Origin: Rheinheimera aquimaris
GTDB lineage: Bacteria > Pseudomonadota > Gammaproteobacteria > Enterobacterales > Alteromonadaceae
DNA: 64,000 nucleotides
Assembly: GCF_020531985.1 (NCBI RefSeq)
Contig: NZ_JAJAVQ010000001.1
Location: forward strand, 930,001-994,000
Direction: 5' to 3'
Shown here: positions 16,860-25,515 of the stretch, piece after piece
Layout: the number at the start of each line of letters is the position of its first letter
Numbering within the stretch: position 1 is the first letter of the stretch
Position numbers and translations under genes: made by a program
Notes under the pieces: generated by a model
Told to the model about the DNA's origin: nothing
Database searches by the model: none
Seen by the model: the letters and a program-made list of their open reading frames with translations, nothing else

Positions 16860-17082
16860 ATGCGGAATTGGGATTTGAGGTTAAAGTGAGCGAGTCAGAT
16901 TGACAGCCAGGAGTAAAACCTGCGACTAATACTTTGCTCACCGGAAAATCAGGAACTCAGCAAACAATTTTAGGTTAAAACAATATTTTATTATTAACAG
17001 ATCTTTCTGCCAAATAAAGGTACAAAACTTTAGTAGAGCACAAAACCGTCAAAAGGAAGAATACTCTTCAAAATTTATTTCA
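16860..17082. other. Intergenic boundary between modC and the AT-rich island
   Basis: The first about 60 bases resemble the neighbouring genes in composition; from about 16960 the sequence turns strongly AT-rich. I found no gene, direct repeat, tRNA or clear terminator here. The composition change marks the island edge. Confidence 0.5.
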
Positions 17083-17880
17083 TCAATTCCTAACCACGAT
17101 CTCCTCTTCATAAAAATTATGATTATGATAAACCATTTTTGACAGAGTCACATTCAGCGATTTCGCCATGTTATTGGCATGCCAGTAAGGAATTTTTTCA
17201 TGATCACCCCGTTGGAATTTGGCGCCTAAAATAACTTTCTTTGGAATCAAAAATTCTGGCATATCAATTATTTTCCCCTTCCCTGATTTCAAAGGTTCTA
17301 TTAATCTAAATTCATTTTCATACGCCCACTCAAACTGCTTTGTTGTTAGCACTCTGCGAACAATTTGATTAGGGCAGAAGATAAGCTCCTCTAAGGAAAA
17401 AGCTGGCAGTTCTGTTGTATAATTCACCTTAAATAAATCATTGGAGTTTTCAACAACTTCATATTCAACACAAAATCCAGTATGATTATCTCCATAATGA
17501 GCCCACATAAGAGGATTTGTGATTAAAGACGAAAAAAAGCAAACAACCGAGTTGTTATTAACAATGAGGTCTTCGATTAAATCTAGGAAAGAAAATAAGT
17601 TTCTCAATGTAGATCCAACATTCTTCCTTTCATCAATTCGCAAAACCTCTTTTAATGCCGCCCTAGCGATATGTGATACATATGAACTATCAGAATTAGA
17701 ATACAAGAAATCAAACGATTCTTTTATTGCTTCAATTTTAAAATTTACCTCATCATTTATTATTTTAATCCTACAGTCATAAAGATCATTAAACATCGAT
17801 GGAGATGATGCCCATAGCTTTCCACATCGGATAGTTTCAAATCTTTTCTCTATTGATTTTTCAAACCTATAAACTTTCAA
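17083..17880 (-). CDS. DUF2971 domain protein, possible defence accessory
   Basis: About 265 residues of the DUF2971 family: KVYRFEKSIEKRFETIRCGKLWASSPSMFND at the N-terminus, central CFFSSLITNPLMWAHYGDNHTGFCVEYE, and FEWAYENEFRLI. The function of the family is not established, and members often lie in defence islands. I chose TTG 17880, six bases after AGGA; TTG 17886 abuts that AGGA and is less likely. It lies 120 bp after the nuclease-STAND gene on the same strand, and both are AT-rich, so they probably arrived together. A role as effector or accessory of that protein is inference. Confidence 0.75.
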   Translation of the reverse strand: MKVYRFEKSIEKRFETIRCGKLWASSPSMFNDLYDCRIKIINDEVNFKIEAIKESFDFLYSNSDSSYVSHIARAALKEVLRIDERKNVGSTLRNLFSFLDLIEDLIVNNNSVVCFFSSLITNPLMWAHYGDNHTGFCVEYEVVENSNDLFKVNYTTELPAFSLEELIFCPNQIVRRVLTTKQFEWAYENEFRLIEPLKSGKGKIIDMPEFLIPKKVILGAKFQRGDHEKIPYWHANNMAKSLNVTLSKMVYHNHNFYEEEIVVRN

Positions 17881-18006
17881 AATCAATCCTTTATAGTGGT
17901 TAGCACTATCATCTATAATTCACAATAAAATGTTTTATAAAATAAATTTTCACACAATTTATCATTGTTATTTAGTTAAAATATAATCTATCCCTTAAAT
18001 TGGGTT

Positions 18007-20736
18007 TTATTTCGGGCGGCCAGGTGGCGTAGGAATACTTGACAATTCCATGCCCTCTTTCACCCACGATGACCACTGTTTTAGTATTCCACCATTTCTT
18101 TTATTAGAACCTTCTGACCAGTTTAACTTATACTCGTCAGAAATTTTGGCAGCTATTTCTTTGGGGTTCATATCTGGATTTTCCTGAGCCAATTCTATAC
18201 ATCTTAATAAAGATTTCTCATTTTTTGCTGCCGCCCAAATTGCTTCCTTAACACCACCAGACTTCAATATTGACTCTGCATTCTGGTAAACAAGATCATT
18301 CTTAACAGTCACGAGTTCAAACCTCTTTAAAACCGAAAGTTCATTCCTTCCAACTTCTTGGACTACTACACCTGCATTAGTGATATCAATTAGTGCTGAA
18401 TAAGTAGCATATGGAGAAACAGAAACAGAGAAAACTTTACCGCGTTGATTACCTCGGCGTACTAAACCGTCTCTATCTAATACCGGAGAACCAGTGTCTT
18501 GAACAATAAAGAAATTTCCAGCTCGCAACAAATACCCACTGTAAATCAAATAGTTTGTTAACCTGTTAGCGTAAATATTTCTAGTATTCTCACCAAATTT
18601 AGCTTTCGGCATACAATCACTAAATGTTTCGCGCACAGCATCTGCAGATATTGTCTTTCCTGAATGATTTTTAAAAATGGCTAATTTTAAAGCATGTTTA
18701 CCCAACGTTTCGCGAAGAAGATTTAATATAGATACTTCATCATTTGCACCGAGCTTTTTACTGACCTTAAAAGAAGTACCATCCCGTTCTGCCAAGCCCA
18801 GCATAACGAGATCAGCACCGATATTCCATATCGTTCTTTCATTAAGGCCAACAAGAGATCCCAAATTTAAAGAGTCTGTGAACTCACTAACTTTAAGTCT
18901 TGTGCACAGATTAATCAAAGAAGAAGGATCTGATGTCGGTATGTAATTATAGGGAACTACTGGAACTCTCCCGGTCAAAAGATAATCTTTGAAAATATCC
19001 CAGTACACATTCAGCCGGTCACCACTTTTTATAACCAATCTTTTATGTACAAGATTATTTAAAACAGTTGTACCAGAGGTTTCGATAATTTCACTCCAAT
19101 CAGCAGGAGCGTTCTGGGCAATAAGTTTCAAACACATTAGCTCTTGCTGAGAAAGATTATTCAAGTCTGCCTGAAACAGTCGCCCAACATCCAAATCTAA
19201 CAGCAAAGAATCGGCTTTTTCTCCCTTCTTTATACCTTCATATAAATTAATGCATAACTTTTTCAGTAACCATGGATATCCTTGGCTAACCTCAGAAATT
19301 TGATGCCTTATTTCAGCCGATACCTTCTGATTAATTTCCTTCTCAAACTTTGTTATTGAACTTGAAATCTCTCCACTTTCAAAAACATCTAACCTATACT
19401 CCCGCCTGTGATCCGCTAATTCATGCCATAAATGATATGCTGGATGGTCTTGTTGAGTAGTACTATCTGTCTTCCATGCAAATCCTAACACTAAATTTTT
19501 TTGGCTACTTGTAACATCAAGCATCAAATCTTTAGCTGCATTAAATACACCAAATAGCTCTGGTTTTGAGTAAAGCTCTTCAAATTGATCAAAAACCAAA
19601 CAAATCACTTGTTCTTTATGCTCCAATGAATCTAAATAAAATTGAATACTACTAGAATTCAAAGGGGAGCTTGGATCACTTAGGCTAAGCTCAATTTTAT
19701 CACCAAAACCATTCCTTTGTGCCTCTCTCAAAGATGCAAGAAATGAAGCTAGGATATAAGAAGGTTCTCTCGCACCTCGTATATCGACGGCATAAACGAA
19801 GTACTTATTTTTATAACGTATATTTTTTGATCTATCTCTTAGCTTTGCTATTAAAGAACTCTTCCCAAGCCCCGAATTCCCAGTTATAGCAAAGATCCTT
19901 GTTCCCGAGTTCTCTTTTGCTGAACTTAAAAACTTCAATATTTCCTTCTGGGTAGCATCTCGTCCGACAAAATCTTTGGGTCTCGCGGGACGGTAATCAT
20001 CCCAAGATTCACCAATCTGGACTTGAACAACAGATGGCAATCTAGAAGAAAAAGTGCCAACGATTATTTTCTCATTGGCAATACCAACTCTAAGATCATA
20101 ATCTGCAACTGTCGTCTCTAAAGTAGCCAGATTTTGAATGGTATCTTCATCACGAATTTGCTTACCACTTGAAGCGCTATAAATCAAAACTCCATGAGGA
20201 GCTCCACCCTTGAGTGTATAGACACACCAGTACATTCCGAATTGAGATAATAGAAGTGTCCAGTCTCCAAGCTCTTCAGTATTGCCAATAAATTCTTCCG
20301 CAGCTAAATTTGGAGGCTCGCAAATAATTAAAGAGCTCTTCAGCGCTTCAATAATAACTGATGGGGAATAGAAGCTTAACCTTTCAGACTTTTCCTGGGG
20401 TTTCGCTCTCCAATTTTCAACAAATCCTTTAGCATCCTTAGTGAAGTCAGACGTAGTGATTATCCATCCTTCCGAATATTCCTCAATATCTACAGTACCC
20501 CAGAGTTGTCGCAAGACAGGTGCCGATATAGGTTCTTTTTGGGCTTTACATTCAACATAAATCTTTTTTCCATTTACTTTATGCTTACATAAAAGATCTA
20601 GTTCGGCACCAACCACTCGTATTTCTTCGATAACGTCATAGTTCTGCGACAGTAGCAGCTTTTTCGCTAATTTTTCTAGGAGATCCCCTTTAGCTTTATT
20701 ACTACTACCTTTTTCACATGCAACTTCAATTTTCAT
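18007..20736 (-). CDS. PD-(D/E)XK nuclease-like domain fused to a STAND NTPase, putative antiphage protein
   Basis: A 909-residue protein. Residues 10-130 look like an Mrr/restriction-endonuclease fold, with E21, D47 in GAELDLL and E62-x-K64 in YVECKAQ forming a PD-(D/E)XK site. Residues about 255-400 are a STAND-type P-loop NTPase: FVGRD, Walker A GNSGLGKSS (286-294) and Walker B LVFDQFEELY (380-389), with the DQFEEL form typical of STAND proteins. A winged-helix-like region follows, then about 350 residues I do not recognise. No TPR repeats are visible, unlike classical Avs proteins. The ATG has AGGA upstream. AT-rich composition indicates acquisition. Antiphage activity through target-triggered nuclease is inferred from architecture. 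Confidence 0.78.
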   Translation of the reverse strand: MKIEVACEKGSSNKAKGDLLEKLAKKLLLSQNYDVIEEIRVVGAELDLLCKHKVNGKKIYVECKAQKEPISAPVLRQLWGTVDIEEYSEGWIITTSDFTKDAKGFVENWRAKPQEKSERLSFYSPSVIIEALKSSLIICEPPNLAAEEFIGNTEELGDWTLLLSQFGMYWCVYTLKGGAPHGVLIYSASSGKQIRDEDTIQNLATLETTVADYDLRVGIANEKIIVGTFSSRLPSVVQVQIGESWDDYRPARPKDFVGRDATQKEILKFLSSAKENSGTRIFAITGNSGLGKSSLIAKLRDRSKNIRYKNKYFVYAVDIRGAREPSYILASFLASLREAQRNGFGDKIELSLSDPSSPLNSSSIQFYLDSLEHKEQVICLVFDQFEELYSKPELFGVFNAAKDLMLDVTSSQKNLVLGFAWKTDSTTQQDHPAYHLWHELADHRREYRLDVFESGEISSSITKFEKEINQKVSAEIRHQISEVSQGYPWLLKKLCINLYEGIKKGEKADSLLLDLDVGRLFQADLNNLSQQELMCLKLIAQNAPADWSEIIETSGTTVLNNLVHKRLVIKSGDRLNVYWDIFKDYLLTGRVPVVPYNYIPTSDPSSLINLCTRLKVSEFTDSLNLGSLVGLNERTIWNIGADLVMLGLAERDGTSFKVSKKLGANDEVSILNLLRETLGKHALKLAIFKNHSGKTISADAVRETFSDCMPKAKFGENTRNIYANRLTNYLIYSGYLLRAGNFFIVQDTGSPVLDRDGLVRRGNQRGKVFSVSVSPYATYSALIDITNAGVVVQEVGRNELSVLKRFELVTVKNDLVYQNAESILKSGGVKEAIWAAAKNEKSLLRCIELAQENPDMNPKEIAAKISDEYKLNWSEGSNKRNGGILKQWSSWVKEGMELSSIPTPPGRPK

Positions 20737-21122
20737 TTTCTATCCTGTGAAGACAACTCACTTGACTAAGCAGCCCTAAGGTTCAGTTTTTTATTTTTTG
20801 ATGTACCTTACCACTACAAAATAAATATGTGAGTTTACCTAAAATCAGCTATTACATTTACCGAAAAAACACACTGGGTCAAGCATTTAAATGACATGTG
20901 CGGTATGGCTGGATAACGCTACTTAGCAATGATGGTTAAGCAGAGTGGTGCTTAGCGATGTATTGAAGAGTAGTTAGTTTGCCGGCGGTAACATTAAAGC
21001 CGGCAGTTTCTGCTTATCGCGCTTTACGAACAGTATCAGTAAGCGCACATTGGTCTCGTTATTGATAAAACTGCTGCTGTAGTTTCCCAAAAAGATTACA
21101 TACTCGCTCTGCGCATTATCCG
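20737..21122. other. Intergenic region after the island, no gene found
   Basis: The part up to about 20870 is AT-rich and should hold the promoter of the nuclease-STAND gene. From about 20880 the composition returns to the local average. An open minus-strand stretch of about 50 codons (21130-20980) has no convincing start. I see no attachment site or terminal repeat. Confidence 0.4.
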
Positions 21123-21527
21123 CTAGTCCGCGATTTCGTCATAGCCTGCGCCAACAAACTGTACAAAACAGAAACCGTGGCCAAATGGGTCTGCCATCGG
21201 CGCCAGCTTGCCCCACTTTTGCGTCATGATTGATTTCTCCAGCCGGGCACCGGCGCTAATAGCCTGTTGAACACTGGCATCAATATCTTCTACCACAAAA
21301 TCCAGATGAACCGGTGTCCAATGGCGATGGTAGTCGCGCAATTGTGGCGATGACTCGACCGCAGCAGTTCCGGCGGCTTTGGCAAGTAAATAAATAGGCG
21401 ACGAACTGCCAAGCATTTCTACGCCAACAGTACCGAAACGACGGCCGACCTGCAGCCCCATGGCAGTGATGTAGAAATTGATTGCAGCATCTAAATCTTC
21501 GACATCAATATTTACGAGCATATTCAT
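21123..21527 (-). CDS. VOC family (glyoxalase/bleomycin-resistance fold) protein
   Basis: A 134-residue protein with the paired beta-alpha-beta-beta-beta modules of the vicinal-oxygen-chelate fold: MLVNIDVEDLDAAINFYITAMGLQVGRRF, then WTPVHLDFVVEDIDASVQQAISAGARLE and ADPFGHGFCFVQF. Metal-ligand positions (HLDF, final E/Q) are only partly clear, so I do not assign a substrate. It lies 42 bp after the decarboxylase gene on the same strand, so co-transcription is likely. Confidence 0.82.
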   Translation of the reverse strand: MNMLVNIDVEDLDAAINFYITAMGLQVGRRFGTVGVEMLGSSSPIYLLAKAAGTAAVESSPQLRDYHRHWTPVHLDFVVEDIDASVQQAISAGARLEKSIMTQKWGKLAPMADPFGHGFCFVQFVGAGYDEIAD

Positions 21528-21569
21528 AACTTTTCTACCTTAATTACCTGGCACCTAATTAAAGTAGGC

Positions 21570-23192
21570 TTAACAGCGGCACCTGTCATTCTGACCTGCT
21601 GCTTTAAAGCCAGCAGCAAAATTATTTAACCTACTCGTGCGGCTCCCGGGCGGCAGCATTACTTCTATCAGGCTAAAACTTTCGCTATTATCAAGTGCCT
21701 GCTGCAGCACCTGTTCAAAATCATCCAAATTACTTACCTGCGTGCCGTTTCCGCCCATGCTACGCGCCAGCTCTGCATAATGCCAACTGGTTAAATTGGT
21801 GCAATTCAGCCCCGGCGCAAAGGCCTCTATCATGTCCCAGCGCTGGTTGTTAAACACAATAATCACCGGCGCAAAGCCATAGCGGGTAAAGTGACCCAGC
21901 TCAAGCCCGGTCATTAAAAACGCGCCGTCGCCAACCAACACGACAGGACGTAAGCCAGTTACCGCCTGCACGCCAAAAGCCGCCGGCACGGCATAGCCCA
22001 TAGAGGCATAGAATGCCGGTGCCAGCATCAAGCTGGGATTGGCATGTAAGGATGCAAACAAGCAATCACCTATATCCGAGATAAGCGGCACTGTTTGTTT
22101 ACCTGCAGCCAGCACTAGGTCCAATCGCTGCACAACACTGGTTGCATTGAGCGATTTATCGGGTGTTACATTTGATGCAGCAGGCAGGCTGCAGTGCGCA
22201 TATCGCACAGTAGTGTGTTTTTGTAAGGCAGCCAGCAAAGGTTTTAGCGCTAGTTGATGATAAGTAGCGGGTCCTAACTTCAGCTGGTTTTGTTCGATAC
22301 ATACCACTTTGTGCGGTGGAAATAACTCACTGTGTGCGGCAAAATTACTGTCCGTTTTAATTACTCCTACCTGCAGAATTAAATCAGCGTCACGTAAAAG
22401 CTGCGTCGGGCGAATATCGGTTTTATCCAGAAAGATACCTGCATATAACGGATGCTGCTGATTAAAGCTGGCCCGGCCCATTAATGTACTGACAAAAGGA
22501 ATGTTCAGTTTTTCTGCCAGCGCCTCAAGCTCTGCTACCGCATCAAAGCGGCGAACATCTACTCCGGCCAGTATGACCGGTTGCTTTGCCTGTGCTAAAC
22601 GGGCTGCTAAATCTGTTGCTGCCAGTTCAAGTTCATCCTGAGAACTGGCCTCCTGCAATTCGGCGCTCCCAAGCGATGTCTGCATTTGCACCGCATCTCT
22701 GGGTATTTCAAGCAATACCGGCCGGCTTTGCTGTTTAGCCGTTAATAAGGCCGCATGAATATCGGCGCCTGCGCTTTGGGCATTATCCAGCCGGAACTGG
22801 GCCGCGGTGATCTCGCGGTAAATGTCTCGTTGTGAGTCAACCGTTTTGGCTTGATGATGAATTTGTAAACCACGATCGATTTCGGTTTGGCTGGGAAAAC
22901 CGGCAATAACCACCAAAGGTACATGCTCTACATAGGCCTGCGCCACCGCATTGACAGCATTTAGCGCACCAGCGCCGTAAGTTAAGATCACCACTGCCGG
23001 ATTGTTACTTATCCGGGCAGCCGCATCTGCGGCAAATACCACTGAGGGCTCATGGCTTAAATAATATAGTGGCAGCATATTACGTTGCTGCAGCTGTTCA
23101 AATAGCGGCAATACAAAATCGCCGGGGATACCAAACAGCTGTTTAACACCAAATAGGTCCAGCTCGTGCAATAAGGCATCGACTAATAACAT
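21570..23192 (-). CDS. Thiamine-diphosphate-dependent 2-oxo acid decarboxylase (indole/phenylpyruvate decarboxylase-like)
   Basis: A 540-residue enzyme with the three ThDP domains. The PYR domain has SHEPSVVFAADAAAR with the cofactor-activating Glu, a central Rossmann-like domain follows (PVILAGVDVRRF), and the PP domain has VLVGDGAFLMTGLELGHF...NN, the GDG-x(~26)-NN motif. It starts with FGVKQLFGIPGDFVLPLFEQL and resembles indolepyruvate/phenylpyruvate decarboxylases. The product would be an aldehyde such as phenylacetaldehyde. Acetolactate synthase is less likely, because the FAD-site signature is absent. The start has GGGAG upstream. The substrate is unproven, and there is no obvious link to nitrogen-oxide metabolism. 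Confidence 0.82.
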   Translation of the reverse strand: MLLVDALLHELDLFGVKQLFGIPGDFVLPLFEQLQQRNMLPLYYLSHEPSVVFAADAAARISNNPAVVILTYGAGALNAVNAVAQAYVEHVPLVVIAGFPSQTEIDRGLQIHHQAKTVDSQRDIYREITAAQFRLDNAQSAGADIHAALLTAKQQSRPVLLEIPRDAVQMQTSLGSAELQEASSQDELELAATDLAARLAQAKQPVILAGVDVRRFDAVAELEALAEKLNIPFVSTLMGRASFNQQHPLYAGIFLDKTDIRPTQLLRDADLILQVGVIKTDSNFAAHSELFPPHKVVCIEQNQLKLGPATYHQLALKPLLAALQKHTTVRYAHCSLPAASNVTPDKSLNATSVVQRLDLVLAAGKQTVPLISDIGDCLFASLHANPSLMLAPAFYASMGYAVPAAFGVQAVTGLRPVVLVGDGAFLMTGLELGHFTRYGFAPVIIVFNNQRWDMIEAFAPGLNCTNLTSWHYAELARSMGGNGTQVSNLDDFEQVLQQALDNSESFSLIEVMLPPGSRTSRLNNFAAGFKAAGQNDRCRC

Positions 23193-23305
23193 ACACTGCT
23201 CCCGTTAAACTTAACGTTTAGCAGTGTGCTGATCGAGGGGGTTAACGATGTTGATGCAGATCAAAACTGCGCCGGTTTACACCAGCGCAAAGGTGGTAGT
23301 TCGAA

Positions 23306-24538
23306 CTAACAAACCAAATTTGAAAATGGCAATATTGTTACTCTCTCACCAGCTGCAACGCTTACAGCATCACGCTCAAGCACGATGTAACAATTAGCAT
23401 TGGCAACAGAGCTGAGCATACCCGAGCTTTGAGCACCCAGGGTTTTAACCTTCAAACCATATTCATCCTGCCAGTACCAACCTCGTTGATAATCTGCACG
23501 TCCGGCTTGCTTTTTCAACGGCACAGTACACTCGGCAATGAACTTTATAGGTCGCTCAGTTAGCGTTTCACCGCTTAGCTGGCGTAATACCGGCTGTACA
23601 AGTTGCTCCAGTGTTACCACCGCGGCGACCGGGTTACCCGGTAAACCAAAAAACCAGCAGTTTTCAAGCTTACCAAAAGCAAAAGGTTTACCTGGCTTTA
23701 TTGCCACCTGCCAAAAGTTTATCTGGCCAAGCTTTTGTAGAATTTGCCTGGTGTAATCGGCATCTCCCACCGATACTCCGGCACTGGTGATCAATACATC
23801 AGCCTGTTGCATCGCTTGTAGAAAAGCCTGTTCAATAACATCAGGATCATCCGGTAATAACCCTAAATCAATCACCTCAATGCCTAAGCGCTGTAACATA
23901 GCTGAGATGACATAGCGATTGCTGTCATAAATATGACCTGCCGCTAACGGCTTGCCAGGCGGCACTAACTCGTCACCACTGGAAAACACGGCCACTTTCA
24001 GCTTTCGCCACACCGTAACTGTCGCAATGCCTAAAGATGCCAGCAAGCCAATATCTACCGGACGCAGTTTGTGTCCGGCGGCAAAAACCTGCGCTCCCAG
24101 CGCAATATCTTCACCGGCACGTCGCACATGTTCACCGGTATCAGGTTGCAACTTGCACAATATCTGCTGCTGACCATTGTGCTGTGTTACTGTAACTTGC
24201 TCCTGCATCACCACCGTATCCAGGTCAGCCGGTAAAACGGCCCCTGTGGTAATACGCACACAACCGCCAACTGGCACTGCATCGCTATAGGCATGGCCGG
24301 CCAGCGCGGCGCCGACAACGGTTAGCGCCTGTTGTGGTTTAACCTCTGCTGCACGCAGCGCATAACCATCCATAGCGGCATTATCATATCCGGGCACGTT
24401 AATATGCGAGATAACAGCTTGTGCCAGCACACAGTCCAAAGCATCATTTAGCCGTATGTCTACGCATTGTGACAACGGCTGCACCTCGTCAAGCATCTGA
24501 GCGATCGCTTGCTCAACTGCCAGCATTCCTGCAGCCAT
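23306..24538 (-). CDS. moeA: Molybdopterin molybdotransferase
   Basis: About 410 residues. It inserts molybdate into adenylated molybdopterin. Motifs are VPGYDNAAMDGYALRAAEV, GHAYSDAVPVGGCVRITTGAVLP, VAVFSSGDELVPPG, SAGVSVGDADYTRQIL and FGLPGNPVAAVVTLEQLV. The ATG at 24538 overlaps the narL stop (TGATG) and follows a GGGGGTAAGG Shine-Dalgarno, so it is translationally coupled to narL. That places a Moco insertion step under the nitrate respiration promoter, separate from the Moco-riboswitch moa operon. Confidence 0.95.
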   Translation of the reverse strand: MAAGMLAVEQAIAQMLDEVQPLSQCVDIRLNDALDCVLAQAVISHINVPGYDNAAMDGYALRAAEVKPQQALTVVGAALAGHAYSDAVPVGGCVRITTGAVLPADLDTVVMQEQVTVTQHNGQQQILCKLQPDTGEHVRRAGEDIALGAQVFAAGHKLRPVDIGLLASLGIATVTVWRKLKVAVFSSGDELVPPGKPLAAGHIYDSNRYVISAMLQRLGIEVIDLGLLPDDPDVIEQAFLQAMQQADVLITSAGVSVGDADYTRQILQKLGQINFWQVAIKPGKPFAFGKLENCWFFGLPGNPVAAVVTLEQLVQPVLRQLSGETLTERPIKFIAECTVPLKKQAGRADYQRGWYWQDEYGLKVKTLGAQSSGMLSSVANANCYIVLERDAVSVAAGERVTILPFSNLVC

Positions 24539-25191
24539 CAAACCTTACCCCCTTGCTGGTTCACCATCCAAACAGCAGCTTCAACCCGTGAGCGTAAACC
24601 TAGCTTTTTCAATAAATGTTTCACATGTACTTTGACGGTACCGTCAGAAATATTCAGCTCGCGCGCGATCAACTTGTTACTCAATCCTTTGGCAATAAAA
24701 CTTAAAATTTCATGCTCACGATTGGTCAGGCTATTTAATTCAGCAGGGGTTTTTACTGTCGGGCGACGCAACGCTGTTGCCAGTACCTGTGTCACCGCTT
24801 CGCTAAGTACCATTTTGCCAGACAAGGCGCGCTTAATGTGTTCCAGTAGTATTTCAGGATCACTGTCTTTTAACAGGTAACCATCTGCACCATTACTAAT
24901 CGCATTAACCACATCTTCATCGGCATCCGAAACCGTGAGCATTACAATACGCGACGTCACCCCCTCATCACGGAGCTTTTTTAGCGTTGCGATACCGTCC
25001 ATACCCTGCATATTCAGATCCAGTATAATCAGATCCGGATCCAACTCTGTTGCCAGAGGTATGGCCTCAGCACCACTGCTCGCTTCAGCTATTACTTCCA
25101 GATCATCTTCCAGAGCCAGTAACTGTTTCAATCCTTTACGCAGCAATGGATGATCATCTATCAGCATGACACTGGATTTTTGCTCTGACAT
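24538..25191 (-). CDS. narL: NarL-type nitrate/nitrite response regulator
   Basis: A 217-residue response regulator. The receiver domain has VMLIDDHPLLRKGLKQLL, phospho-acceptor Asp in LIILDLNMQGMDG and the LLKDSD lysine. The C-terminal LuxR/NarL-type HTH is LTNREHEILSFIAKGLSNKLIARELNISDGTVKVHVKHLLKKL. It could also be called NarP; the nearby NarX sensor supports NarL. Matching 7-2-7 DNA sites lie before narK, narG and nrdG. An FNR-type box lies 67 bp upstream of its ATG. It is coupled to moeA. Confidence 0.9.
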   Translation of the reverse strand: MSEQKSSVMLIDDHPLLRKGLKQLLALEDDLEVIAEASSGAEAIPLATELDPDLIILDLNMQGMDGIATLKKLRDEGVTSRIVMLTVSDADEDVVNAISNGADGYLLKDSDPEILLEHIKRALSGKMVLSEAVTQVLATALRRPTVKTPAELNSLTNREHEILSFIAKGLSNKLIARELNISDGTVKVHVKHLLKKLGLRSRVEAAVWMVNQQGGKV

Positions 25192-25257
25192 ATCGGGCTC
25201 CCAAACTATTATTCCGAAGAAGTACTGCTATTAGCATATAACAAGGCCGTGTCGTTT

Positions 25258-25271
25258 TTGATATAAATCAG
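25258..25271. promoter_or_regulatory. FNR-type box upstream of narL
   Basis: TTGATATAAATCAG matches TTGAT-N4-ATCAA in nine of ten fixed positions. It is 67 bp before the narL ATG and 245 bp before narK, so it more likely serves narL-moeA. It indicates anaerobic induction. Confidence 0.6.
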
Positions 25272-25385
25272 TTAATTGCCAAATTACTTAGTCACAATAG
25301 GCCGCAATGTTCAAACATTACCCTGCCACAACATAACTATAACATCATGATATTAAATGATTATTTTTTATTGTATTCAGATAAA

Positions 25386-25401
25386 TACTCCTTTGGGGGT
25401 A
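25386..25401. promoter_or_regulatory. NarL/NarP 7-2-7 site upstream of narK
   Basis: TACTCCT-TT-GGGGGTA is an inverted heptamer pair with a 2-bp spacer, fitting TACYNMT-N2-AKNRGTA at all but one position. It is centred about 122 bp before the narK ATG and suggests nitrate induction through NarXL. Confidence 0.65.
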
Positions 25402-25515
25402 ACCCCAACTATCCACAGGACGCGAACTAGCTAACACCGAAGATACATTGTTAGCTAATTGATTGCCCTGCATAGTTTCCACAGTACCAACTATGGTCTC
25501 TATCAGGAGTACGCT

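Noticed and set aside
16860-21122. A mobile element with integrase or flanking direct repeats around the AT-rich island
   Set aside because: No integrase, transposase, tRNA or matching direct repeats could be found at the edges; only composition supports transfer.
20980-21130. Open minus-strand stretch of about 50 codons after the VOC gene (EYVIFLGNYSS region)
   Set aside because: It has no ATG, only a late GTG, and no ribosome site; it could be a gene remnant but cannot be supported.
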